The notes under the pieces were generated by a model that was given only the letters and a program-made list of their open reading frames with translations, had not been told where the DNA came from and ran no database searches. A stretch of DNA of 64,000 nucleotides from Planctomycetia bacterium (GTDB lineage Bacteria; Planctomycetota; Planctomycetia; Pirellulales; UBA1268): the NCBI GenBank assembly GCA_026401035.1, contig JAPLNR010000034.1:1-64000 (forward strand), given 5' to 3'. Position numbers and translations under genes: made by a program. Positions 53,055 to 63,652 of the stretch are shown piece after piece (within the stretch, counting starts at the first letter, position 1; every line of letters begins with the position of its first letter).

Positions 53055-54299
53055 TCAGGCGGCACCTCCTTGACGGACCGTGATCCCCGGGCTGTGTGCC
53101 TCCTCCCGGCCGCAGGCCACGAGCAGTCCGCAGGCCAGCGTCGAAAGCAGCGCGGTGGTGCCCAGCGCCCAGGCGGGGCCCTGCGGTCCCTGTTGCCAGA
53201 GCCCGCCGGCCAGCAGCCCGGCGGGGAGCGCCATGATCCCCTGCACGAGCGCATACCAGCCAAAGGCGCTGCCGTGGCGGCCTTCCGGCGCGAGCCGGGC
53301 CACGAGCGCGCGTTCCGCGGGCTCTGCGATACCGTAGGCCACACCGACGAGCAACAAGAGCGGCAGGGCGGCGGCCAATTGTGAACTCACCGCAAGACCG
53401 GCATAGGCCACCGCAAAAGCGAGCCAGCCCGTGGCGAGCGCCGCCCGCGGATGCCAGCGGTCGGCAAGCCTGCCGGCATACGTGGCCGATCCGCTCTTCG
53501 CGAGGCTCATGCACAGCCAGACCAGCGGCACGAGCGCTGCGGGAACACCCAGCTCAGCGGCCCGCAGCAGGAGAAACTGTTCGCTCGAGGCGCCCACCGC
53601 CCAGATCGCCACGGCTGCAAGCAGCGTCATCTGCCGGCGGCCGAGACGCGGCGCAAGGGCCGTGCGGGCGGCCACTGGCGTGCGTGCCGGGGCATCGCGG
53701 ACGTATCGCCAGATGACGACGAGCGTGACCAGGCCCGGCAGGATCGCGAGCAGGAACAGCGTCCGCTCGCGGCCTGGAAAGAGGAGCAGAAAGAGCATCG
53801 CCAGGAGCGGACCGAATGCCGCGCCGGCGTGATCCATCGCGCGGATATGGCCGAAGGCGCGGCCGCGGATCCCGGGCTCGACGAGATCGGCCACGAGCGC
53901 ATCGCGCGGAGCACTGCGGATCCCCTTGCCGAAGCGGTCGCCAGCCCGTACCAAGAGCGCACCGAGCGGAGAGGCCACGAGCCCCATCAGCGGCCGGATG
54001 ACAGCCGAGATCCCATAGCCGAATAGGACGAGTGGCCGACGGCCGAGCCAGTCAGAGGCCGCGCCCGACGGCAGCCTGACGATGGCCGCCACGCAGTTGG
54101 CAACGCCATCGACGAGCCCCACGCTCAGCGCCGAGCCACCCAGTTCCCGGAGGAGGAACGCGGGCAGCAACGGATAGATCGCCTCGCTCGAGAGATCGGT
54201 GAGAAAACTCGTCCAGCCGAGGGCGCGAATCGTCGGCGGCAGCGGTTCCCCTGGTTTGGGCTGCCCTTCAGCCATTCCCGGCCCGCCGGCACCAGACAT
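53055..54299 (-). CDS. Major facilitator superfamily transporter
   Basis: A 414-residue protein with about 12 hydrophobic segments. The inner loop GAASDWLGRRPLVLFGYG between helices 2 and 3 is the MFS signature, and RFGKGIRSAPRDALVADLV is the typical loop after helix 4-5. Such proteins exchange or export small molecules across the inner membrane; no substrate clue is present. ATG 54299 overlaps the last base of the upstream HAD gene stop (TGATG), so the two are translated together. The track start at 54482 adds residues that belong to the HAD gene frame. Confidence 0.88.
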   Translation of the reverse strand: MSGAGGPGMAEGQPKPGEPLPPTIRALGWTSFLTDLSSEAIYPLLPAFLLRELGGSALSVGLVDGVANCVAAIVRLPSGAASDWLGRRPLVLFGYGISAVIRPLMGLVASPLGALLVRAGDRFGKGIRSAPRDALVADLVEPGIRGRAFGHIRAMDHAGAAFGPLLAMLFLLLFPGRERTLFLLAILPGLVTLVVIWRYVRDAPARTPVAARTALAPRLGRRQMTLLAAVAIWAVGASSEQFLLLRAAELGVPAALVPLVWLCMSLAKSGSATYAGRLADRWHPRAALATGWLAFAVAYAGLAVSSQLAAALPLLLLVGVAYGIAEPAERALVARLAPEGRHGSAFGWYALVQGIMALPAGLLAGGLWQQGPQGPAWALGTTALLSTLACGLLVACGREEAHSPGITVRQGGAA

Positions 54300-54979
54300 C
54301 ACATCACGCCCAGCACGTGCCATCCAGCCCGCTTCCCGGCGGCGATATCGAGTTCGGGATCGTCGCCCACCAGCAGCAACTCCGTCGGCTCGTAGCCGAG
54401 TCGGCTCTCGACCCAGCGAAAAAATTCCGGCGCCGGCTTCCGCCAGCCGATCTCCGACGAGGCGAAGACGTGGTGCACCCACGAGAGTGGTTCGAGCCGG
54501 CCGGCGATCTCGAGCAGTCGTTCGTCAAAATTACTGGCCAGCGCCACCGTCGCCTTCGCGTCGAGGGCGCGCTGCACGAGTTCCCGGCCGGCCGGGATCG
54601 GCTGCCAGGCATCGACGCGGCCGAAATGTTCCCAGAGATCGGCGAAGATGGTGCCGCTGGCTGGCACGCCATCGAAGACATCCTCGACGATCGCCCGCCA
54701 CCGCTCGGCCTCCCGGCTGCGGCTGGTGGAGAACGCGGGCGTGGCGGCCGCATCGATCATTTCCTGCCGCCGCCACGCGGTGGCAAACCGTCTGCGGATC
54801 GTTTCCGGATCCCGTTCGATGCCGTGCCGCGCGGCGGCATGCTGGTAGGCATGGGCCACCGAAGGCCGCGGCTCGATGAGCGTGCCAACCACGTCGAAGA
54901 CGACCGCCTTCACGCCCTCCGGCGGCGACCAGACGCCGGCCGCCCTCTGCGCCACGGCCGCTTTGCCGGAGTCTTTCAC
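54299..54979 (-). CDS. HAD-superfamily hydrolase
   Basis: A 226-residue HAD protein with motif I VVFDVVGTLIEP near residue 27, motif II VALASNFDERL, motif III GWRKPAPEFF and motif IV VGDDPELDIAAGKRAGW. In motif I the second Asp (DxD) is Val, as in the HDHD3-like FDxVGTL subgroup, so the usual acid-base residue is missing and activity may be altered. It could be a phosphatase for a small metabolite. It lies 32 bp downstream of rseP on the same strand, overlapping the MFS gene by one base. Confidence 0.85.
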   Translation of the reverse strand: MKDSGKAAVAQRAAGVWSPPEGVKAVVFDVVGTLIEPRPSVAHAYQHAAARHGIERDPETIRRRFATAWRRQEMIDAAATPAFSTSRSREAERWRAIVEDVFDGVPASGTIFADLWEHFGRVDAWQPIPAGRELVQRALDAKATVALASNFDERLLEIAGRLEPLSWVHHVFASSEIGWRKPAPEFFRWVESRLGYEPTELLLVGDDPELDIAAGKRAGWHVLGVM

Positions 54980-55011
54980 GGGTGCCTCGCTGGGTGGATC
55001 GACCGCTTCGG

Positions 55012-57150
55012 CTAACGCCTGGGAATCAGCCCCAGATCGAGACCGAACACGAACATCATGAGCGTGAGAATGAGCGCCAATCCCAGGTAGGAGAGCGTCG
55101 CCACCACGCCCTCGCTCGGGGGCTTGCCCCGTACGAGTTCGTACAACAGGAAAACCATATGCCCGCCATCCAAAACGGGGATGGGCAGGAAATTCACCAC
55201 CGCCAGATTCGCGCTCAGCATCGTCAGAAAGAGCAGGAAGCGGCTGAAACCCTCCTCCGCCGACTTGCCGGCCTGCTTGGCGATCTCGATCGGCCCGCCA
55301 AGCAGCCGGGGGCTGATCTGGTTGCTCGTGAGCTTGTGCAGAAACTTGTAGACGAGCGACAGGTCGTCTGTCGCCTTGCCGAAGCCGTGCCTGAGCGCGG
55401 AGAAAAAGGAACCGGCCCGCACCAGCCGCGTGAGGGGCTCAAAGAGCAGCCCGCGGTCGACCACGAAGTGATCCTCCACGGTCGCCGGTTCGATCGCCAC
55501 GTCGCGCTTCGTGCCATCCGTCGACTCCACGACGAGATCGAGCCGCGTGCCGGCATCGACCTGCTGCAGCGCCGCGATCACGTAGGGCCAGCTCGGCGAT
55601 CGCTCCGAAAGATCGAGGCCGGCGTCGGCATTCCGTTTTTCTTCGGCCTGCTGCTGCTTCGGCGTCACGAACATCACCCGCGTCACCCGCTCGCCCGGCT
55701 TGATACCCGCACGGTCGGCCGGACCAGCGGCGTCGACTGCGGCGACGAGCGCATCGACGCCGATCGCCAGGCCCAATGACGAGACCGATACCGGACTCGC
55801 CGGCCAGCGCGATTCCTCGATCCAAGACACGGCCCGCGGCGTCACCGTGACCTCCCGTTCGGCCCCGGCCCTCGAGAACGTGAGCTTCACGGTCTCGCCC
55901 GCCCGCCTGCGGAGCCGCTCGTCGAGCGTGAGTGGATCGCCGAGGGGTTCTCCGGCGACGGCCAACAGACTGTCGCCGGGCTCGATGCCGGCGGCTGCGG
56001 CCGGTGAACCATCCTGTACGGCCTTTACCGGCAGCGCGGTCATCGTCAGGCCGGTCGACCGCAGGAACTGCGGTGGAATCTCCACCGCTACGGTCTCCGG
56101 CGCCACTGCCGCCCCAGCGTCGGCACCCCTCTGGGCCACCGGTTGCGGCCGACGGTCTACGGAGAGTGCTGCCGGCTTGTCGGGCTGCTGCACCAAGATG
56201 GCGATCAGTTCCGCATACGTCTTTACCGGCGTGCCGTTGACGCTCGTGATCGTGTCACCGGCCGCGAGGGGCGGCGTGGCGCGGCCCGCCGCGCCGGGCA
56301 GTCCCTCCTCGAGATCCACGGGCAGCGTGAGGGAGAACGGACTGGTCACGCCGACGGTCGGCACGCCGAGATCGGTGTCGGGGCGGAGCGTGAGCGTCTG
56401 CGTCGAATCGTCGGCCGGCCGATGGATCGTAAACTCGACCCCCTTCGAGACGTCGCCGAGCGTCACGCCCTTCTGCAGGTCGGAAAAGATCGGATCCTTG
56501 GTCCTGCCAATCGCCTTGATCTCGTCGCCGGTGCGGAGACCGGCCCGCCAGGCCGCACCGCCCGGCCGCACGCCCGACACCTCGCAGGTGAGTTCCTTGA
56601 CGCCGAGCCCGAATGCCCAAGAGGCCATCAGGATCGCGAAGATCACGTTCATGATCACGCCTGCCGAGATGATCGCCATGCGTTCCGGCACACTCTGGGC
56701 GGGATAACTCCGCGGATCCCAGGCGGGGTGCGGTCCGGCCACGGGCTCCGGGGGCAGATCGCCCGATGCCAGCGCCGCCCGCGCCCGCTCGGCCTCCTTG
56801 GCCGCGGCCGCGGGATTGTCGTCCTGCCCGAGCATCTTCACGTAGCCGCCGAGGGGCAGCGCACCAATGCCATACTCCGTTTCGCCCCACTTGAAGCTCG
56901 CGAGTTTCAGGCCGCCGACGTCGAAGCCGAGAAAGAACTTCTCGCACTTCACGCCGCAGGCCTTCGCCACGAGAAAGTGGCCCAGTTCATGCACGAAGAT
57001 GACGAACCCGAGGCCGAGGGCCACCTGCAAAATCACAAACCAACTGGAGGGCTGCACGATCCATTCCAGCCAAGTCGTCGCCACGAGCCCCGTCGCCACG
57101 AGCCCTGTCGTCGCCAGCATCGACGGCATCACCAGCAGCGTTTCCATCAT
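55012..57150 (-). CDS. rseP: Site-2 protease RseP (RIP metalloprotease)
   Basis: A 712-residue integral membrane protease, longer than the usual 450. The zinc motif HELGHFL near residue 51, NVIFAILM in the transmembrane core, two or three PDZ-like domains (GGAAWRAGLRTGDEI, GSPAAAAGIEPGDSLLAV, AGPADRAGIKPGERV) and the C-terminal NFLPIPVLDGGHMVF are present. It cuts anti-sigma factors and signal peptides inside the membrane, so it could act on the ECF/anti-sigma pair of this genome. ATG 57150 overlaps the dxr stop (TGATG), which couples the two genes. Confidence 0.92.
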   Translation of the reverse strand: MMETLLVMPSMLATTGLVATGLVATTWLEWIVQPSSWFVILQVALGLGFVIFVHELGHFLVAKACGVKCEKFFLGFDVGGLKLASFKWGETEYGIGALPLGGYVKMLGQDDNPAAAAKEAERARAALASGDLPPEPVAGPHPAWDPRSYPAQSVPERMAIISAGVIMNVIFAILMASWAFGLGVKELTCEVSGVRPGGAAWRAGLRTGDEIKAIGRTKDPIFSDLQKGVTLGDVSKGVEFTIHRPADDSTQTLTLRPDTDLGVPTVGVTSPFSLTLPVDLEEGLPGAAGRATPPLAAGDTITSVNGTPVKTYAELIAILVQQPDKPAALSVDRRPQPVAQRGADAGAAVAPETVAVEIPPQFLRSTGLTMTALPVKAVQDGSPAAAAGIEPGDSLLAVAGEPLGDPLTLDERLRRRAGETVKLTFSRAGAEREVTVTPRAVSWIEESRWPASPVSVSSLGLAIGVDALVAAVDAAGPADRAGIKPGERVTRVMFVTPKQQQAEEKRNADAGLDLSERSPSWPYVIAALQQVDAGTRLDLVVESTDGTKRDVAIEPATVEDHFVVDRGLLFEPLTRLVRAGSFFSALRHGFGKATDDLSLVYKFLHKLTSNQISPRLLGGPIEIAKQAGKSAEEGFSRFLLFLTMLSANLAVVNFLPIPVLDGGHMVFLLYELVRGKPPSEGVVATLSYLGLALILTLMMFVFGLDLGLIPRR

Positions 57151-58358
57151 CACACAACCGCCCACTTGACGACCTCCTGTCTGGCCCATGCATCGAGTCG
57201 ACGAACGTCGTCGAGCGAAGGATCGGGCTGAAACGGATGCTCATCCAGCACCCGCGCACACACATCTGCAATATCGGTGAACCGCAAGGCGCCGTCGAGG
57301 AAGCCGCGAACGGCCTCCTCGTTGGCGGCATTGAGCACGGCGCCGGCGGTGCCGCCCCGCGCCGCCGCCTCGTACCCGAGCCGCACGGCCGGAAACCGGG
57401 TGAGATCCGGGGGCTCGAAATCGAGCTGCATCCCCTGCGCAAAATCGAACCGCCGCGCCGGGCCGGGGCACCGCTCCGGATAGGAGAGGGCGTACTGGAT
57501 TGGCAGCTTCATGTCGGGCGGGCTCAGCTGAGCCATGACGGAGCCGTCGACAAACTCCACGAGCGAATGGACGATCGATTGCGGATGGACGAGCACGCCG
57601 AGCTTCTCCGCCGGCACGCCGAAGAGCCAGCGTGCCTCGATGAGCTCGAGCGCCTTGTTCATCATCGTCGCCGAATCAATCGTGATCTTCCTGCCCATCG
57701 ACCAGGTCGGGTGCTTGAGGGCTTCGGCCGGCGTGGCGGCAACGAGCGATTCGCGGGGCCAGGAGCGGAAGGGGCCGCCGCTGGCCGTCAGCACGATCCG
57801 TGTCACCTCGTCGGGGGTACCGGACCGCAGGGCCTGATGGATCGCCGAGTGCTCGCTGTCGACCGGCAGGATCCTGGCACCGGTCTGCTCCGCCAGCCGC
57901 ATGACGAGCGGGCCGGCCATCACGAGCGTTTCCTTGTTGGCCAAGGCCACGGTCTTGCCCGCCTCCACCGCAGCCCACGTGCTGCGCAGACCCGCCGCGC
58001 CGACGATGGCCGAAACGACGCGGTCAACCTCGGGCGACCGCACGAGGTCGTCGAGCGCCTCGGGGCCGATGGCCAGCCGCGTGCCGGCCGGCAGGTCAGC
58101 CACAGCGAGGCCGGCGGCCGCCGCCGCGTCGGCCACCACCACCCAGTTGGGCCGGCAGGCACGGGCCTGTTCGACGAGGGCCTGCGTGCTGCGATTGGCG
58201 GCCAGCAGAAACGGCACAAACCGGCCCTGCGACGCCGCGATCACCTCCAACGTGCTCACCCCCACGCTCCCGGTTGAACCGAGCACGGCAACATTCAGGC
58301 TGCCACTTTTCGAACCGTCACAGGATGGCGGCGCAACGGGGTGGGGGGATGAGGGCAT
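57150..58358 (-). CDS. dxr: 1-deoxy-D-xylulose 5-phosphate reductoisomerase
   Basis: A 402-residue enzyme. NADPH-binding VAVLGSTGSVGVSTLEVI near residue 22, AIVGAAGL, ALANKETLVMAG, the metal/substrate region LPVDSEHSAI and LTASGGPFRSW, and the SMGRKITIDSATMMNK signature are all intact. It converts DXP to methylerythritol phosphate, the committed step of the MEP isoprenoid pathway. The track start TTG 58418 extends into a low-quality stretch; ATG 58358 is more likely. The gene is upstream of rseP, a common bacterial pairing. Confidence 0.95.
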   Translation of the reverse strand: MPSSPHPVAPPSCDGSKSGSLNVAVLGSTGSVGVSTLEVIAASQGRFVPFLLAANRSTQALVEQARACRPNWVVVADAAAAAGLAVADLPAGTRLAIGPEALDDLVRSPEVDRVVSAIVGAAGLRSTWAAVEAGKTVALANKETLVMAGPLVMRLAEQTGARILPVDSEHSAIHQALRSGTPDEVTRIVLTASGGPFRSWPRESLVAATPAEALKHPTWSMGRKITIDSATMMNKALELIEARWLFGVPAEKLGVLVHPQSIVHSLVEFVDGSVMAQLSPPDMKLPIQYALSYPERCPGPARRFDFAQGMQLDFEPPDLTRFPAVRLGYEAAARGGTAGAVLNAANEEAVRGFLDGALRFTDIADVCARVLDEHPFQPDPSLDDVRRLDAWARQEVVKWAVV

Positions 58359-58492
58359 GAGGACGGCCGATGGGGCGATGGGCGACGCAGGCCTCAAGTG
58401 TAGATTTATACCGGCCAAACTTCCACTTTTGAAAACCCGGAGCCCCGTTTGTCCGCGGGTTTTTCACGGCATAGGATGAGCGGAGAAAAACC

Positions 58493-60577
58493 ATGACAAA
58501 AAAGCAACTCCCAAAACGGTCCGCCGACCGCCGACCACCGCTGGGTGGATCGAATCTCGTCTGGTCCCTCGTTGCCGTCGGTGTCGCCGGGCTCTTCGCA
58601 CTGAGCCTGATCAACGCCAACCCGGATGTGGAGCTTTCCTACAGCGACCTCGAAAAACTGATCCGGGCCTCGGGTCAGCGGATGGCGGGCGATACGGATG
58701 GGCCGCGGTTCATCGAGGTGGTGCAGGCCGGCGAGGATCCCAAACGCACAATCCGCTACGGCGAACTCGACGACGTGGTGATCGGCGCCTTCCAGGTGTC
58801 CGGCACGGTGCGGCAGCTGGCGACCGACACGGCCGGGCAGTCGGCACGGGACGACCTGGCGGGCTCCCGGCGACGGTTCCACACCGCCAAGCTGCCGAGT
58901 GAAAACTCCGAGGGTCAGCTCTCGAAACTGCTCGCTGAAAACGGCGTGCCGTTTCGCTATGAGGAGGCGCCGAGCCCGTGGCGCAACTGGCTGCCGATGC
59001 TGTTCCTGACTGGGCTCTTTGGCATGCTCTTCTTCATGATGATGCGGAAGCTCGGTGGTGCGGGCAGCCCGATGGCCTTTGGCCGCAGCCGCGGCAAGAT
59101 GTACGCGCAGGAGGATCTCGGCATCACGTTCGACGACGTGGCCGGCATCGACGAGGCGGTGGAGGAACTCCGCGAAGTGGTGGAGTTTCTGCGCAGCCCC
59201 GAGAAATACCAGGTGCTCGGCGGCCACATTCCCAAGGGCGTGCTGCTCGTCGGTCCCCCGGGCACCGGCAAAACGCTGCTGGCCAAGGCGATCGCCGGCG
59301 AGGCAGGCGTGCCCTTCTTCGGCCTCTCAGGCAGCGACTTCGTCGAGATGTTCGTCGGCGTCGGGGCAGCCCGTGTCCGCGACATGTTCCAGCAGGCGGA
59401 GGCGAAGGCCCCCTGCATCATCTTCATCGACGAACTCGACGCGCTTGGCAAGACCCGCGGCACGAGCGTGGTGGGCGGCCACGACGAGCGGGAGCAGACG
59501 CTCAACGCGCTCCTGGTCGAGATGGACGGCTTCGGCAGTAACAGCGGCGTGATCGTGATGGCGGCCACCAACCGTCCCGAAACGCTCGATCCCGCCCTGC
59601 TCCGACCGGGCCGCTTCGACCGCCACGTGCTCGTCGACCGGCCCGACGTCCGTGGCCGGGAGGCGATCCTGCGGGTGCACGTGGCCGAGGTGAAGATCAA
59701 TCCGTCGGTCAATCTCGAGCAGGTGGCCCGCATCACCTCGGGGTTTTGCGGAGCTGATCTGGCCAATCTCGTCAACGAGGCGGCGCTCCTCGCGGCCCGC
59801 AACAACAAGACATCCGTCGGGATGGAGGAATTCAACGAGGGCGTGGAGCGGGTGACCGCCGGCCTTGAAAAGAAGAAACGCGTGATCCACGAGGACGAGA
59901 AGCGGCGGGTCGCCTACCACGAATCGGCCCATGCGCTGGTCGCCTTCTCCCTGCCGAATACCGATCCCGTCCACAAGGTGTCGATCATCCCGCGCGGCCT
60001 GGCGGCGCTGGGGTACACGATGCAGCGGCCCGAGGACGACCGCTACCTGATGACCCAGAGCGAACTCGAGAGCCGGATTCAGGTGCTCCTCGCGGGCACG
60101 ATCGCGGAGGAGATGGTGTATGCCGACATCTCAACCGGCGCGCAGAACGACCTCGAGCGGGCCAGTGAGATCGCCCGCGCCATGGTGATGGACTACGGCA
60201 TGAGCGAGTTGGGCAGGGTCAACTACCGCCAAAGCCCCCGCTCACCATTCCTTGCCGCGGCCGGCGCCGACCTGCCCCCCTCCCGCAGCCATAGCGAAGA
60301 AACCGCACGGGAGATCGATAAGGAGGTGCGGCGCATCGTCGAGGCCGCGATCGGGCAGGTGCGGCAGATCCTCGAAGCCCGCCGCGCGGCCCTCGAGGCC
60401 GTGGCCCGCCGGCTGATCGAGTGCGAGGTGATCGACGGCAACGAACTTCGTAACATCGTCGAGGCTTCAATCGGCAGCCCGCAAATCGTGCCCGGCACCG
60501 TGGCCGATCGCCGTCCGCCGCGGCCGCCCGCCGACACCGACATCGGCCCCGCGGTCGCCGACGTCGCTGCTGAGTAG
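58493..60577 (+). CDS. ftsH: ATP-dependent zinc metalloprotease FtsH
   Basis: A 694-residue membrane protease. Two N-terminal membrane segments (about residues 23-40 and 162-180) flank a periplasmic part, followed by AAA+ motifs [18 protein letters not shown] (near residue 253), [10 protein letters not shown], a second-region-of-homology [19 protein letters not shown], and the zinc motif HESAHALV near residue 480, which has the HExxH pattern. The last part is the short C-terminal helical tail. It degrades misfolded membrane and some soluble proteins. GGAG lies seven to eight bases before ATG 58493. It is divergent from dxr, with 134 bp between the starts. Confidence 0.95.
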   Translation: MTKKQLPKRSADRRPPLGGSNLVWSLVAVGVAGLFALSLINANPDVELSYSDLEKLIRASGQRMAGDTDGPRFIEVVQAGEDPKRTIRYGELDDVVIGAFQVSGTVRQLATDTAGQSARDDLAGSRRRFHTAKLPSENSEGQLSKLLAENGVPFRYEEAPSPWRNWLPMLFLTGLFGMLFFMMMRKLGGAGSPMAFGRSRGKMYAQEDLGITFDDVAGIDEAVEELREVVEFLRSPEKYQVLGGHIPKGVLLVGPPGTGKTLLAKAIAGEAGVPFFGLSGSDFVEMFVGVGAARVRDMFQQAEAKAPCIIFIDELDALGKTRGTSVVGGHDEREQTLNALLVEMDGFGSNSGVIVMAATNRPETLDPALLRPGRFDRHVLVDRPDVRGREAILRVHVAEVKINPSVNLEQVARITSGFCGADLANLVNEAALLAARNNKTSVGMEEFNEGVERVTAGLEKKKRVIHEDEKRRVAYHESAHALVAFSLPNTDPVHKVSIIPRGLAALGYTMQRPEDDRYLMTQSELESRIQVLLAGTIAEEMVYADISTGAQNDLERASEIARAMVMDYGMSELGRVNYRQSPRSPFLAAAGADLPPSRSHSEETAREIDKEVRRIVEAAIGQVRQILEARRAALEAVARRLIECEVIDGNELRNIVEASIGSPQIVPGTVADRRPPRPPADTDIGPAVADVAAE

Positions 60578-60620
60578 GGCAGGCGCCCACATGCCTCGCG
60601 GCCGGCTCCGGCCGGCCTAC
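60574..60620. repeat. Possible member of the GTAGG...CCTAC repeat group
   Basis: From the FtsH stop codon the sequence reads GTAGGGCAGGCGCCC and ends GGCCGGCCTAC, with a GGCCGG-CT-CCGGCC hairpin in between. The flanks resemble the ends of the GACAGGCT palindromes, but the centre differs, so membership is uncertain. It may still serve as the ftsH terminator. Confidence 0.35.
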
Positions 60621-60765
60621 AACCCCGTCAACCGTTACCCCCTGCGCCATTTGCGGCCCCGCTCATGCCCCGCTCCGCAGGATGCCGAACAAAACTTTAC
60701 GGCTCTCCGTGGCGGCAGGGCTCTGCGGACGTGGAAGGTGCGGCCAGCGACGCCGCGGGTTCATC

Positions 60766-60987
60766 ATGTGGAAAAGTTTTTTTCTCGCGGCTGGAATCTT
60801 CGCCTGCATGGTGGGCGTGGAACTGCTCGTGATCGATTCGGCGATGCTGCTGCCCGTTGACGGCCGCGGCGGGCCGCAGGTGTTCACCGCCCCGGATTGG
60901 GCCCCATGGAGCCTGATTTCCGGCGGGGCAGTGACGATCCTGAACTTCTTCTCGCTACCCACGAAGGCGATGAAGCAACTTCCCTAG
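60766..60987 (+). CDS. Small membrane protein, 73 residues
   Basis: ATG 60766 opens a 73-residue protein with two hydrophobic segments, MWKSFFLAAGIFACMVGVEL at the start and WSLISGGAVTILNFF near residue 55, with PDWAPWSLIS as a compact motif. I think small proteins of this kind (MWKSFFxA... PxWxPWSL) recur in planctomycetes, but no function is known. The track start at 60682 adds 28 residues that overlap non-coding sequence. There is no clear ribosome binding site. Confidence 0.6.
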   Translation: MWKSFFLAAGIFACMVGVELLVIDSAMLLPVDGRGGPQVFTAPDWAPWSLISGGAVTILNFFSLPTKAMKQLP

Positions 60988-61091
60988 CTGTCCGTGGAAA
61001 AAGCCTTCCACGGCCTGCTGGCTCTCATCGGCAGACGGGCCCTGATCACCGACCGCCGGCGGCCTACACTTCACTGGATTTGGATCGGCCC

Positions 61092-61493
61092 ATGATCGCC
61101 ACCCGCACCACGCCCGTCCGCGACACCGTGCTCTACGATGGGCAGTGCCGCTTCTGCCGGAGCCAGATCGCCCTGCTCCGCAGGCTGGATCTCGGCGGAA
61201 GCCTCCACTTCACATCGCTTCACGATCCGGCAGTGCCCGAGGTTTTTCTGGAACTCTCGCGAGACGACCTGCTCGCGCAGATGTACGTGATCGATACGGC
61301 GGGCCGGGCGCGGGGCGGCGCGGAGGCCGTGCGGTACCTCTCGCGGAAACTCCCGCTCCTCTGGCCGCTGGCGGTGCTCCTCCACATCCCGGGCACGCTG
61401 CCGCTCTGGCAGGCTCTCTATCGATTCGTCGCCCGCCACCGCATGCGAATTGCCGGATCGTGCACGGAAGGCACCTGTCGGCTGCCGGAGTGA
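61092..61493 (+). CDS. DUF393 thiol-disulfide oxidoreductase-like protein
   Basis: A 133-residue protein with the family motif VLYDGQCRFCRSQIALLRRLD near residue 15, where CxxC is a redox-type pair, followed by HDPAVPEVF and AEAVRYLSRKLPLLWPLAVLLHIPG, the typical C-terminal half. Such proteins are predicted to be redox or lipid-linked proteins of unknown detailed function. The ATG 61092 was chosen because the longer track ORF (60897) covers the gap after the preceding gene. Confidence 0.85.
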   Translation: MIATRTTPVRDTVLYDGQCRFCRSQIALLRRLDLGGSLHFTSLHDPAVPEVFLELSRDDLLAQMYVIDTAGRARGGAEAVRYLSRKLPLLWPLAVLLHIPGTLPLWQALYRFVARHRMRIAGSCTEGTCRLPE

Positions 61494-61530
61494 ACACACT
61501 GGCAGGCAGCGGAAGCTCGAACTGCAGAAT

Positions 61531-61548
61531 GACAGGCTGAAGCCTGTC

Positions 61549-61552
<4 letters not shown>
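61531..61552. repeat. Palindromic repeat GACAGGCTGAAGCCTGTC
   Basis: The sequence GACAGGCTGAAGCCTGTCCTAC lies between convergent genes and contains the TAG stop of the sigma-54 activator gene (61549-61551, minus strand). Same family as 7843, 21796 and 23819. Confidence 0.75.
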
Positions 61553-62610
<1,058 letters not shown>

Positions 62611-62773
62611 CCGAGATTCACCCGCGGTGGTTGATCGCCCCCTGAGCACAGTCGCTCCGGCGAATCCCCAGTATCAACAGACCTCGCCTCGAAAGCAACT
62701 TTTTAACCTCCCCTCTGAACGGATTTTTCACGGGTGTCCTCCAGCCGGGCCAATTTGCCGGAAATGCCTTTAA

Positions 62774-62794
62774 AAACAGCATTATTGGCTGTTT
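62774..62794 (-). terminator. Hairpin terminator of the methyltransferase gene
   Basis: On the minus strand AAACAGC-(7-base loop)-GCTGTTT is followed by a T run. The TAA stop codon (62784-62782) lies in the loop, so the coding sequence runs into the terminator. Confidence 0.6.
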
Positions 62795-63597
62795 GGGGGG
62801 GCTGAGAGGCCCGGCTGGATCCCCGGGGCGGCGGCCGGCCGGGCCTCGAAAAAGAGCAGGTGCTGCCAGGGGAGCCGGTCAAACTCCCGGGCGAGCCCGA
62901 AGCCGGCTGGCTCCAGTTCGGCCCGCACCTGGGCCTTCGTCATCTTGTGGAGCGGCTTGATCGGCACCGCTGGATCTTCGCCGCGAAACTCCGCCAGCAC
63001 CAATTGCCCACCATCCTTGAGGCTCTCGCGAATTCTGGCGAGCATCTCCTCGGGATGCGAAAACTCGTGGTAGACGTCGACGCAGAGCACGATGTCGACC
63101 GCCCCTCGTGGCAGCCGTGGATCGACGGCGGTGCCGAGCACCGGCCGGACGTTGGCGATGCCTTCGTCGGCCAGGCGGTGGGCGAGCATCCGCAGCATCT
63201 CCGGCTGCACGTCGACCGCATACACCAGGCCGCGCGGCCCGACGCGTTTGGCGAGTTCGACGGTGTAGAAGCCGTTGCCACAGCCCATGTCGCAGACCGT
63301 CTGGCCCGGCCGGATCGCCAACGACTCCAGCAGCAGCCGACAGTCTTCTTCGCGCTGGCGGCTCTCGCGGACGAGCCAGGGCGCGCCGGTGTAGTGCATG
63401 GTCTGCGAAATCTCGCGGCCCATAAAGTGCGTGGCCGCCGGGGGGATCGTGGCCGTGGGATCGACGGCCATGTCGACCGCGGGCGGCTTCTTGTCCGCCG
63501 CCGGATGCGGCGGCGCGACGACGGCCTGCGCCCCGGCGGTTCCCGAAAAACCCGCCATGAGCATCAGTCCCCAAACGATATGGGTCGATGGTTTCAT
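62782..63597 (-). CDS. Exported class I SAM-dependent methyltransferase
   Basis: A 271-residue protein. From ATG 63597 a signal peptide (MKPSTHIVWGLMLMAGFSGTAGAQ) is followed by a Pro/Ala linker and a Rossmann-type methyltransferase: motif I VCDMGCGNGFYTVELA near residue 115, motif II VYAVDVQPEMLRML, DIVLCVDVYHEF, and GGQLVLAEF. The export signal is unusual for this family, since AdoMet is made in the cytoplasm; the track start at 63762 would remove it but does not give a better N-terminus. The substrate is unknown; small molecules or lipids are possible. The lpxI-like gene is 55 bp upstream. Confidence 0.8.
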   Translation of the reverse strand: MKPSTHIVWGLMLMAGFSGTAGAQAVVAPPHPAADKKPPAVDMAVDPTATIPPAATHFMGREISQTMHYTGAPWLVRESRQREEDCRLLLESLAIRPGQTVCDMGCGNGFYTVELAKRVGPRGLVYAVDVQPEMLRMLAHRLADEGIANVRPVLGTAVDPRLPRGAVDIVLCVDVYHEFSHPEEMLARIRESLKDGGQLVLAEFRGEDPAVPIKPLHKMTKAQVRAELEPAGFGLAREFDRLPWQHLLFFEARPAAAPGIQPGLSAPPNSQ

Positions 63598-63652
63598 GCT
63601 GGGAACGAGTATACGGCGGCCCGGCACGGAGCAAAAAAACCGGCGTGGCCGC

